Source: Nitzschia sp. DOCU1
Taxonomy: Eukaryota > Bacillariophyta > Bacillariophyceae > Bacillariales > Bacillariaceae
Length of the DNA stretch: 64,000 nucleotides
Assembly: GCA_951394045.1 (NCBI GenBank)
Contig: OX595993.1
Location: 2,480,001 to 2,544,000 of the forward strand
Direction of reading: 5' to 3'
A program made the position numbers and the translations under genes. The notes under the pieces are model-generated. The model had not been told where the DNA came from. It did no database searches and was given only the letters and a program-made list of their open reading frames with translations. Positions 32,142-41,988 of this stretch are shown one piece after another. How positions within the stretch are numbered: position 1 is the stretch's first letter; every line of letters begins with the position of its first letter.

Positions 32142-35120
32142 ATGGATCGATGCAACTTAGCGCCCAATGCAACCTTACAGTTTTGCAGAAACTCGGCAAA
32201 GAAGATCTTGGCAGGTTTCTCAGAGAAAACGTTGTTGCATGCTCTGCTCGTCCAAATAGCAAATGGTGCCGGTGTGGAATCTGACGACAGCGCCGCCCGA
32301 GCGGTGCATCAACAACCACCCCATCTTCGCCATCGGCTTGAGAGTCCTACTGTCGTCCACGGCGAAGAAAACGTAGGAAAACTTGCGGAAGTACTATCGG
32401 CTTCTTCAATGTCATCGGCGGTTTCAACGATCGCTTGCACACAAGACGAAACTCGTCCTTTTGATAAAACCTTTCTAGTCACGAAGGTCAAGAAGGCCTC
32501 GGAGGACGGGCCGAAAGAAGAAATCGAATCCATGTTCTTGCCGATGTTCTCGAAGAAAGAATACAACGATGAAGACGCCGACGCAAAGTCGTATATGGAC
32601 GAAACCGAGAGCGAGGATTGCAGGCGCGTTATTCATCACGCCTCGGAGCCACTAGTCCGAAACGAGGAAGTTTTCGTTCGTGTCACTGGATATTCTTGCG
32701 GAGACTGCACCGGCAGCGCAAGATTGCTATCGGATTTTGTGCAAAAAGAGCTTCAAAGGGCACTAAACGACGATGAAAGCCTAAAGGTGGTTGTGGTGAC
32801 TAATTTTGAAGAGCCCCCCATGTTGTCAGACTCTCCGGAAGCAGAAGAAACGAAGATCATCGAGCAGGGAGGGACTCCAAGTTTAGAGGACGAGAAGCGG
32901 TCTCTCCAAGAAGGCTGCGCCCAGCGGGTACCGGAATCTCAATTCGAAAGCATCGTTTGGGCGATCGTTGATACAGGTGGCATGAATTTGACCCAGGAGC
33001 AAATGGATGCGATCGGGGACGCCTTTCGCTCTTCCCATAAGGAGGTAACCGCCCCAGTCGAAGGAAATCCTGCCTTTTGCGATCCCTATTTTCGCGAAAT
33101 CCTCAACATTACTATCGCTACGGACGAAATACTGGCTCTGGACTCGAACTATAAACGAGTTCAACTCCGAGCTCGCGGAATCTGTCAGGCGTGCCAAAGT
33201 CAGGATGTGTTGTTTCAAGCCTCTCCTGATGCTTTGATCCAAGTCCCAACATCGTTCAATTATTCTGGGGGAAGCGGCTGTACGTGTGAAACAAACGTTA
33301 CTCAACGTTTGGTATCTACGTATGAGCTCTTTGAATCGTTCTCCACAAGGCTGTCGGGGGCTACGGGTTCTGTGGCTTTAGTGTCGATCCATCCGGCAGT
33401 CACAACCACTTGTGGCTTGCATCAAGTCCCGTTTACGTTTCGAAGCATCGTTGAGTTCAACCAAACGTGTGCTTCGTCGGGCCTATCCCCGAACGACGCG
33501 CAAAACATTGGAATAGCATACGTGACGTCTTACAATCAGTTGGCTTCCCGGAACTATTGTGATCCGTACTTTCGGGTTCTCGAAAACGCGACAATTGTTC
33601 GAGAGGGAGTCACCACCGCAGGAGGTAAACTTGGCGTGGAGGTGGAGGTGACAGGAATGCTTCGCTGTACCGATCCTGATTGCACTGTGGATGAGATTGG
33701 GCTATTTGATTTGCCGTCCGGAACCCTTTTGGTTGACCAAACACGAAACAGGCAGCGACGAGGACGCAACCTCCAAGAACAAGACGTGTGCAGCTGCTCG
33801 GCTGATGCAACTGTGGATCGAGGAATTTTGGAAAGCGAGTTCCTCGCTGAGTTTGAGGTGCAGGTCGCAGCGATAGCTGCTACTTTGGATTGTCCCGATG
33901 TCAGCGTCGTGGGTGACTGTGCGTTTGGAAGCTTGTTTGATTCAGTGCTTGAAGTTACCTTTGCGGATCCAATGGCTGCTCAAGAAAACTCGGAAATCAT
34001 TGGGCCGGCCGCATTGGATGCTCTCAATTCGGTTTTCTCGCCTGACGATCCGTCGATTTGTAACAAGAACTTTCAAGTCTTTGAAGGAGTTCAGGTTGCA
34101 TATATGGATTCTATGCGACGACGACTTAACGAGGATGTCTCGAGTGCCCGATTCGTGGCACGAAGCCTTCAAGACGATACCGCATTGTTGACTTCATTAC
34201 AGCCATCGTCGAGTCCGACCTCCCTTTTTGGTTCGACACCGTCGAACAGCACCATGAACAGCACTGCCAGTTCGACTGTAGGGCTTTTGGTTGTTTCGGG
34301 CGCATGCGCAGGCTGCAGCAATGAGCTCTTTCCTTCCGATCAGGTTTCGAATAGCCGATCGTTGGAACATCTTCGAGGCTTGGTCGGGCAAAGAACGGGT
34401 TCTCGGCATCGACAAGCCGGTAGTATTGTCGCAACCTCAAATTGCTTTTGTGGGTTGAACGCGACCGTCGTTGACAGGGTCCCAACTATTTCGGATTTTC
34501 AGGCTAAATTGCAAGAGCGACTCCCGCAGCTTGAGATTACGGGAATAACTCAGGTCGACTACGATGCTTTGGTTTTCACCTATCCATGTACAGAAAATGT
34601 TACATGGTTCGGCAAGAACGTCAGTCTTGAGATCCAATACACTTGCAGGACCTCAAACGCCCCAGAACTCTCCAACGAGGTGAAGGCTTCGATTGCGGAT
34701 ACATTCAAACAGACCTACAACTCTTTGAAAGCCTATTTGTGTGATCCATTCAACATCCGAGTTGATTCTGCTCGCGTGATCGAAGTCGGCAATTTTCGGA
34801 ACGGCACTTCTAGTCTTCCCCTCCAACTTTCTTTGACTGTCCTATGCAACGGGTGCGATGTCAGCTCGACTAACCTCTACGGGTTTCCCTCCGACGATGG
34901 CTCGCCGTACGCACCGACAACAACGTCTCGGCGAGATCTTTTGTCTCTTGACGAAAAGCTTCAATATGTACCACCGGGAACCCGCCGGGCACAAGAGGGA
35001 ACGTGCACTTGTAGTGCTCTCCTTCCAAGAAGGGCTCCACTCGAGGCCGAGGTGACGGCAGCCATGAGTCCAGCGTTGCAAGGCTTGGGAGTTAGGGTTA
35101 GGGTAATTGGTAATGGGTAA
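32142..35120 (+). pseudogene. Cys-rich repeat protein, truncated (copy II)
   Basis: Frame identical to the first two-thirds of 11118-15674 apart from a few substitutions (for example KKALED to KKASED, STDELF to STYELF, CGTSN to CRTSN). At 35090 the homology ends. The frame picks up VRVRVIGNG from TTAGGG-type repeats and stops at 35120. It keeps four of about six repeats. It could make a shortened protein, but nothing shows that it does. Confidence 0.75.
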
Positions 35121-35330
35121 AAGGGAAAAGGAAGAAGGGAAAAGGAAAAAGGAAAGTAGGAATAGGAATAGGGATAGTGGGGGAAATAGGAATAGGAATA
35201 TGACTAGTAGGAAACAGCAGAGTTTGAAACATGGAATTTTAAGTAGAATGAGAAGAATGGGTGATAATTATAGGGGGCCAAAAGCACGGGAACATGGGGT
35301 TAGGGTAGGTGCAGGCGCGCAAATCAGCCG
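35091..35330 (+). repeat. Telomere-type and degenerate G/A-rich tract at the duplication breakpoint
   Basis: Begins GTTAGGGTTAGGGTAATTGG directly after the truncated gene. It then drifts through G/A-rich strings (GGGAAAAGG, GGAATAGG, ATAGGGGG) and ends with another GGGGTTAGGGTAGG at about 35297-35310. TTAGGG is the telomere unit of diatoms. Read as an interstitial telomere remnant. Confidence 0.7.
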
Positions 35331-35751
35331 TTGATTTTTTATACAATATTCACAAACATATAAATATATGTGTCACACCAAATAAATAAATTTGTAGCAC
35401 ACAGTCTACCAACGGCCGCAACAGATGGAATGCCCGAACACAATACTAAGTAAATGTGTAGCACACATTCTACCAACGTCGACAAATAACGAAGGTCTGG
35501 GGCTGTAATTAAGAACAATTGGCGCAAGCTCCCCACAAATGAGACTGCCAGACAACAAAAGGGCTCTACCAAAGGCACGCAGGGCACACCGAAGTCGAGT
35601 TGGCGCCAACTGACGAAGCACAAAACGCAGAAAAACTCGTTCCACCAGCATTGTGAGGTGACCGTTGCAATGGCATTCCACAACTTTTGAAGCCACTGCC
35701 GTTGGAATGGCCATCCATGCTTCCAACGGCATCCTCTCTCTACATCTAAAT

Positions 35752-35800
35752 AAGGTAGTAACAATTTTGGCACCCCCCTGCCAGAAATGTTACTACCTTT
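35752..35800. repeat. 49-bp hairpin
   Basis: AAGGTAGTAACA (35752-35763) is matched by TGTTACTACCTT (35789-35800), and pairing continues imperfectly inward through TTTTGGC/GCCAGAA around a CACCCCCC loop. It could be a foldback element or an element end. Confidence 0.7.
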
Positions 35801-35836
35801 GAATAAGTATAGAGGAGACGTCCCGCCCCCGCCCGT

Positions 35837-35965
35837 CCTCACCATCATTATTGTTGTCGCACCTCCATCATCATCGTCGTCCTCACCATCATTGTTGTCG
35901 CACCTCCATCATCATCATCGTCCTCACCATCATTGTTGTCGCACCTCCATCATCGTCGTCATGAT
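35837..35965. repeat. Short tandem repeat, about three units of ~44 bp
   Basis: Units contain CCTCACCATCATTGTTGTCG followed by CACCTCCATCATC and a variable CAT/CGT run. Confidence 0.75.
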
Positions 35966-36549
35966 CATCTTTATCATCTTCTGCTTCATCATTATCATGG
36001 CCATTGACATCCATCCTCCATTGCTATCCTCGTTCATCCTTTGCTCCATCCTTCCTCGCTCACTTCCACTTACTCGTCATCTTGTCTGTGGTCGCCCTAG
36101 AAGATATTGAATAATCTGTGTGCTTCTACTTTAATGAATAATTGATGTGTCTAGATAATCATTCTCGCCATCGTCAGAATCACTCACTATCTAGACCTCA
36201 ACTCATCGATAACGGCCTCGCCAGCTGCATCCTGGGGCTCACACCCCCATCACACTTACATTCTCGTCATCATCATCGTCAGAATCACTACCGATCGTAA
36301 TAGTAACACGGAGAGGATCTTCATTTTGCAAACGCTGGATCAACTAATCAATAACGGCCTCGCCAGCTGCATCCTGGGGCTCACACCCCCATCACACTTA
36401 CTTTCTTCGCGACCCCGTTTACGGGAGGGCTTGGGGATGATCGCACGCTGCCTTGCATATGCTAGGTGACACGCGTAGGCTGTAGCATGCTCGTTGACAA
36501 TGAGTGCATCCTGTTTTTGCCGCTTGGGAACGATCGCACGCTGCTCAAA

Positions 36550-36750
36550 TTGTCTGTTTTCGCCGCCAAAACGATCGCATGCTGCTCAAATTGTCTGTTT
36601 TCGCCGCCAAATGTGATGTGCACGCTCTCCGCGTTACCTAGCGGCTGCTAAGCACAGTCTGTCTGCCTGGCAACAAAGAGTGCTCAAATTGTCTGTTTTC
36701 GCCGCCAAATGTGATGTGCACGCTCTCCGCGTTTCCTAGCGGCTGCAAAG
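36550..36750. repeat. Left subterminal motif array
   Basis: TTGTCTGTTTTCGCCGC at 36550, 36591 and 36689. The last two are followed by AATGTGATGTGCACGCTCTC and then CGCGTTACCTAGCGGCTG or CGCGTTTCCTAGCGGCTG. A weaker CTGTTTTTGCCGC lies at about 36511. Confidence 0.85.
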
Positions 36751-36762
36751 CACAGTCTCTTT

Positions 36763-36880
36763 GCTGCGGTGTCAAGTCGGTTCCTGCCGCAAGGAAACAA
36801 CCGCGCCGCACCTCATCATTAGCTGCGGTGTCAAGTCGGTTCTTGCCGCAAGGAAACAACCGCGCCACACCTCATCATTA
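36763..36880. repeat. 59-bp tandem duplication before gene A
   Basis: Two units starting GCTGCGGTGTCAAGTCGGTT, at 36763 and 36822, ending ACCTCATCATTAG. They lie 40-150 bp upstream of the gene A start and may be part of its promoter. Confidence 0.8.
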
Positions 36881-36917
36881 GATACCTCACTATTAGTACC
36901 AACCCCCCACCAGCAAA

Positions 36918-39900
36918 ATGGGACGAGGAAAAAGAGATCCTCCATACGACCACAGCCGTGGAGGAGTGCCCAAAAGACCGAAGTCTCACGATAACAGGTA
37001 TGGTCCTGGGTCGCAAGGGGAGCAAGGGGACTATGATCCCTACAATGGCAGGTATGCTGTTGTTGGAGGCAGCCCTGGACATCATGGGGGCGGTGGTGGC
37101 CGCGGCGGATGGTCCCCCGATCACCGGCGCGGTCGTGGGTATCCCAATAACGGGCGCGGTCGTGGGTATCCCAATATCGGGCACGGTCATGGGTATCCCA
37201 ATATTGGGCACGGTCGTGGGCAGAGCAGCAATTCTTCGAATCGAAGAAACACCGACCAAGGAGACCCGCCACCCTATGATGATCGTGGAAGAGGTAGATA
37301 CAACCAAGGGGCCTACAATGGCGGGCAGAGCAGCAATTCTTCGAATCGAAGAAACACAGACCCTGGAAATGACGAGTTTCAGGCTCGGAGAAGGCTTCAG
37401 GAGGAGTTGCTTGACCTGACTACTCTCAAAGAGCGCCGGGAACGATTCCGGGCTTTATCCAAAGAGGAGCAGCTGGGTCTGTTTCTACCGAATCAGATGA
37501 GTCTTTCCTCCGTACCTACCCAGGATCCCCCAGAAAAATTGGCAGAACGAATGGAGCTTACCGTGAAAGAATTGCTGGCGGGGAAGGCAAACGATGAATT
37601 GCTGGCGGGGAAGGCAAACGATGATGATGCCTCTGACGATTTGGTTGAATCGGATGATGATAAATATTTTATGAAGGAAACCTATGAGGTAAAGGAAAGC
37701 GAGGGTCAAGAAGATGAAAAGTTCATTCGTGGCCTTTTATATTTTCCACCTCTCTGGCTTGGATTTACGGTCAGCGCTCAAGAGAGGCAGAACAACTCGA
37801 ATTACTGTTGGTGCCCATGCTCGGAGTCTTCATTTGCGAGTTTGTGGAGAGCCTTTTGCGGCATCAATGAACGTGACGCTATCCTTGGGGACTTGTTCCG
37901 TTGCCCCAAGGGCCAAAAGGGACAGTACAATCCAGAAAAATTGTTGGCGCATGTGATGAGCGTTGGCAAAAGTTGTCGACGACACGAACTTCTGTGTAGG
38001 TTCCTCAAAGGAAGCTTTGCAGACTACCATTACACTGGAACTCGTCATATTGCATTCAGCAGTGTGAATGAAACAACTCTGTACTCTCATGTTTCTAAAA
38101 AGGACGGAAAGCTCATGAATGCCCTTGAGGTTAAACGAGCCCAACAAAAGGACCGGGAGGACATTAAAGCGTGAGTAACTAATTCTGGAATTGGCATTGA
38201 TTGGGCCAAAACTGTGTACTCATTGGCCACATTTTTCAACTACAGGCGGCAAAGTGCGCTGGAGCAAACGAAGCGCCACATCCAGCTCGAGCTCGAAAAG
38301 CAGAAAGAAAAAATGATGCTCGGTGGGTCCGATGTGGGGCAAACGCCTGTTGCCGGTGGCGTGACTGGTGCTGGTGCTGTCACCACGCCAGCAGTCAAGA
38401 CTACAGATGACGGGCTTGATGCAGCTGCGACAAGACCTACACCCTCCACCACACATGCAGGCTATAGCCGGGGGGAAGAAGCACCGACTACTACAGACCG
38501 TGCCACCGTGGAGACGGAAGATCAGGCCCACGTTTCACAAGACTTGGAAGTTCGTGAGCCTGTAGAAGGTGCCGTCCAGGATGGATTGGCAATCGCTATA
38601 GATCACGTGGAGACGGAAGATCAGGCCCACGTTTCGCAAGACTTGGAAGAAGGTGAGCCCGTAGAAGCACCGACTACTACAGACCGTGCCACCGTGGAGA
38701 CGGAAGATCAGGCCCACGTTTCACAAGACTTGAAAGATGGTGAGCCTGTAGAAGGTGCCGTCCAGGATGGATTGGCAATCGCTATAGATCACGTGGAGAC
38801 GGAAGATCAGGCCCACGTTTTGCAAGACTTGGAAGAAGGTGAGCCCGTAGAAGCACCGACTACTACAGACCGTGCCACCGTGGAGACGGAAGATCAGGCC
38901 CACGTTTCACAAGACTTGAAAGATGGTGAGCCTGTAGAAGGTGCCGTCCAGGATGGATTGGCAATCGCTATAGATCACGTGGAGACGGAAGATCAGGCCC
39001 ACGTTTCGCAAGACTTGGAAGAAGGTGAGCCCGTAGAAGCACCGACTACTACAGACCGTGCCACCGTGGAGACGGAAGATCAGGCCCACGTTTCACAAGA
39101 CTTGAAAGATGGTGAGCCTGTAGAAGGTGCCGTCCAGGATGGATTGGATCAGGCCCACGTTTCGCAAGACTTGGAAGAAGGTGAGCCCGTAGAAGGCGCT
39201 GTTCAGGATGGATTGGCAATCTCTATAGATCACGTGGAGACGGAAGATCAGGCCCACGTTTCGCAAGACTTGGAAGTTCGTGAGCCTGTCCAAGGTGGGG
39301 ACCCTGACCTCGTTACTTCTGTGCCTGGTGCAGACAAGGATCCACTTCTCAACGTATGGGAATTGCCTATTGTCCAGCTGTACAATGCTGTGGAGGAGGG
39401 TTGCGATCAAGATGATGCTGGGGTGTATGATCAGGTGTTCAAGGGGGTATCCAGTGTTTTGGGTTTGGGCGATGACGGCGGGGCCAATGCCAGCGACAAC
39501 CTAGGGGGTAGAATCTGCGCCCAGTGTCGCTGGGAGTTTGGAAACACATGGCCCCTAGTTCCTGGCCAAGCCGCGCAGCCACGGGTGGCTGAGAAACGCA
39601 AGATGAAACCCCGTCGGCATTTTGTTCAGGTTGGGCACGAGTACATGCCCTATGAGCTGCTGGATGCGGCTGATTTTTCCAAGGGGAAATCAGAATCCAG
39701 TGGTGAGCAAATGGGGGCAGTGGACCTGCTGGCAAGAGCACTCTTGCGTGGTGGTTTGGACATCCCGGCCGGGGATCAGCCGTCATTGGGGAAAGATCAA
39801 GACAACGTTCATCGGATGTTACAGCACTGGAAGGAGCTGGTGGAGAACCACAGCGTACCCAAGAACTCAAGCAACGCCACAATCCACGCAGAATCAGTCG

Positions 39901-41252
39901 GAAAAAGAAAGGCCGCCCAATATATTGATGCCATAAAGGCGGCCTACGACAGGGAAAGCGACCTTAAAAAAACAGAGATTGTAATCATCACTGGCGATTT
40001 CTGCAACCATTCTCAGGCGCAAGTCAGTGGAATGTTGTATGAACGGATCCAGCAAGTGGCCCGGATTCCCGGGGTTCCCGAGGTGGAGGGTGTCAAAGAG
40101 GCCGTGACAAGATCGGATGACCTTGCCTCTCTTACTGTCCCAGACGACGATGGTCCAGAGGTGGACCAACAAAACGTGAGTGATCCTCCTCCTTGGCTCG
40201 TGTACCCACTTGATGCTTGCGATGCGAATGAGATAGAGGTGGCTGCGAAGGGACTCAGTGAGGCTGCCGCGGCTACAGAGAAAGTGCTGGATCCATCACT
40301 TGGTTTGTCTGACGTTGATGTTCCACACCAACGCCGCCGACGTGACAGGGCTGTGATTCTTCAAAGTGACGTTTTGAGTCTCAAACCGAAAGCATGGGTC
40401 AAAGAGTCAGTGATAGATTTTTGGATGCTGTGGTACGTATGGGCGCTCGGCACTCAATGGTGTAGTTGGTGTCCCCGTGCATCTCAATCGATTCCATGCT
40501 ATAGGATATCTCGAAACGACACGAGGTGGGATGCCAAGCATCATTTCTTTTCCTCCTCTTTCTATACGTGGTTAGTAGAACATGGCCCGGAAAAGGTTGC
40601 ATCTTGGACGGCAAACAAGAGGTGGGAAATGGAGGTTTTTAAGAAGGTGCTCATTTTTGTTCCCATCGTCAGGGAGTCACACTGGTCTCTCTGTGTGATC
40701 GTCAATCCGGGTGCTCTTGTTGACGCGGGCACGAGGGAACATAAGCAGGATGACCCTCAGTCCTGTATGATCTTCATGGACTCGCTCCGCAACTTTCATG
40801 ACAGGGACCAGGTTGCAAGGGACATCCGCAAATGGCTAAACCACGAATTACAACGGAAGAACCAGGAGAAAGGGCAGCTATTTGTTGAGACTAACTTCCC
40901 ACTCTTCAGTCCAGAAGGTAAGGGAATACATTAGGTGGTGGAATTGACCGTTGCTATGCTCCTACTGAACTTGCCCGTTTGCTTTTGGCGGTTCCCAGTG
41001 CCTCGTCAATATAACAACTACGACTGCGGCATTTTTGTTTGCAAATACGCCTTCGCAATCTATGAGTATATTCAACGCTTCAACTGGAAAGTTCCAAACA
41101 ATTTCCACAAGACCATTGTGGACGCAGATGAATTTCAGTTTTGCGAGAAAGACCTGCCCCGCCTCCGAGGGGAAATGACGACGTTGATCATGAGGCTGAA
41201 GGAAATGTACATCGAATCAAAGGGGCGAGACGTAAATGGCATCCAAACATAA
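36918..41252 (+). CDS. Gene A: Ulp1/SENP-like (C48) cysteine protease, 1392 aa, three exons
   Basis: Exons 36918-38170, 38246-40917 and 40999-41252 (4179 nt, divisible by 3). Introns 38171-38245 (GTGAGT...TACAG) and 40918-40998 (GTAAGG...CCCAG). The N-terminus is Gly/Arg/Tyr/His-rich (RGRGYPN-type repeats, likely RNA or nucleic-acid binding). A Cys/His-rich region follows (CWCPC...FRCPKG...KSCRRHELLC), then acidic 62-aa repeats, then the C-terminal protease. The catalytic set is complete: His in ESHWSLCVI, Asp in MIFMDSL, Gln in PRQYNNYDCG, and Cys in YDCGIFVCKY, the last two lying in exon 3 and restored by splicing. Ulp1-like proteases cleave SUMO-type modifiers and are carried by several transposon families. 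ATG context CAAAATGGGA. No DDE or RNase H-like domain was seen. Confidence 0.8.
38500..39280 (+). repeat. 186-bp in-frame repeats within gene A
   Basis: Unit of 62 codons (VETEDQAHVSQDLKDGEPVE then GAVQDGLAIAIDH and EAPTTTDRAT), repeated at exactly 186-bp spacing (for example 38535, 38721, 38907) with a shortened unit near 39140. It is near identical at the DNA level, so recently expanded. Highly acidic. Confidence 0.9.
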
Positions 41253-41861
41253 TGATAGCAAAACCTAGCCCACCACAATCGCCCGCTGCTATCTACGTCC
41301 TGCCTACCTACTAGCTATTCTTCTTGCTGCTTTAATAGCATCCATTGAGTAGCCCCACAGCTGGGGACTCTGTTTGGTTTCTGCCGCAATGCTGCCGTTG
41401 CGCATGTCGAACGCGCAGCACCTCGCCGTGCTTTCACGACGTGTAGCCCCCAGTCAGTTGCAGAGTTTTGCCTGTTTTTTGCCGCAATTCTTCCATTGCG
41501 CTCGATCGGCGCGCAGCGCAACATATCACCTGGTTTCCGCCGCAATGCTGCCGTTGCGCATGTCGAACGCGCAGCACCTCGCCGTGCTTTCACGACGCGT
41601 GTAGCCCCCCAGTCAGTTGCAGAGTTTTGCCCGGTTTTTGCCGCCATTCTTCCAATGTGCAAATCAGCGCAACGGAAGACTTGCGGCAAAAACAGTTCCA
41701 CATGACGCAACTTTCTCCACCACGTGTAGCCTCGCCCACGCAAAGCAGCTGGTCATTCTGGCATCGGGTCATCAGGACCCGCCCTGGTGCTTGATACCAA
41801 CCAGCGGCTGTGGGTAAAGTTGCCCATAAAAAGCAACCGCGGGAAAGCGCGGTTGCATTTC
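41253..41861. other. Intergenic region between genes A and B
   Basis: Holds a two-unit 156-bp tandem repeat (41376-41690) whose units contain GTTTTTGCCGC/GTTTCCGCCGC-type words similar to the subterminal motif, and a perfect 9-bp stem-loop at 41833-41856 (GCAACCGCG, loop GGAAAG, CGCGGTTGC). Probably the 3' end of A and the promoter of B. Confidence 0.5.
41376..41690. repeat. 156-bp tandem repeat, two units
   Basis: Units start GGTTTCTGCCGCAATGCTGC (41376) and GGTTTCCGCCGCAATGCTGC (41532) and share AACGCGCAGCACCTCGCCGT and CAGTCAGTTGCAGAGTTTTG. The second unit is diverged at its end. Confidence 0.85.
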
Positions 41862-41961
41862 AACCCCGGATGTGACAAATTTTCGTGATATCAACCGTAG
41901 TGTCCCGTTTGCAAACGGGACACCACGCTCGATATCGCGCAAAATTGTCACATCCGGGGTT
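41862..41961. repeat. 100-bp palindrome just upstream of gene B
   Basis: Two 50-base arms meet at CCCGTTTG|CAAACGGG (centre 41911/41912). The outer ends are AACCCCGGATGTGACAA and TTGTCACATCCGGGGTT. I count six mismatches in 50. There is no loop. It ends 27 bases before the gene B ATG, so a long hairpin would form in the 5' leader if transcribed. No target duplication recognised. Confidence 0.9.
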
Positions 41962-41988
41962 ACCCTTTCCTCAAAGCACAAATTGACC

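Larger units (their letters stand above)
23425..35090. repeat. Segmental duplication, copy II
   Basis: Direct repeat of 1-14066. It keeps the full kinase activation-loop exon and an unbroken C-terminal reading frame of the PHD-like gene, but lost 550 bp of the VPS50 fragment. Homology to copy I stops after TTGGGA at 35090, in the middle of the Cys-rich coding sequence, and the next bases are telomere-type repeats. The left edge cannot be set because copy I runs off the window start. Confidence 0.95.
35331..36450. other. Non-coding, simple- and short-repeat DNA
   Basis: No gene recognised. Content: a short duplication of a GTAGCACACA(G/T)TCTACC motif (35393 and 35455 regions); a hairpin (35752-35800); a CAT/CGT-rich tandem repeat (35837-35965); and a pair of repeats containing AACGGCCTCGCCAGCTGCAT at about 36211-36265 and 36352-36405. 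Confidence 0.5.

Noticed and set aside
35091..35330. True chromosome end
   Set aside because: Only two to three TTAGGG units occur and long intact elements follow on the right, so the telomere tract is interstitial here.
35339..35848. 169-codon minus-strand frame
   Set aside because: It spans a local GTAGCACACA duplication and a hairpin, is Cys/Leu-rich without a motif, and looks like chance in repeat DNA.
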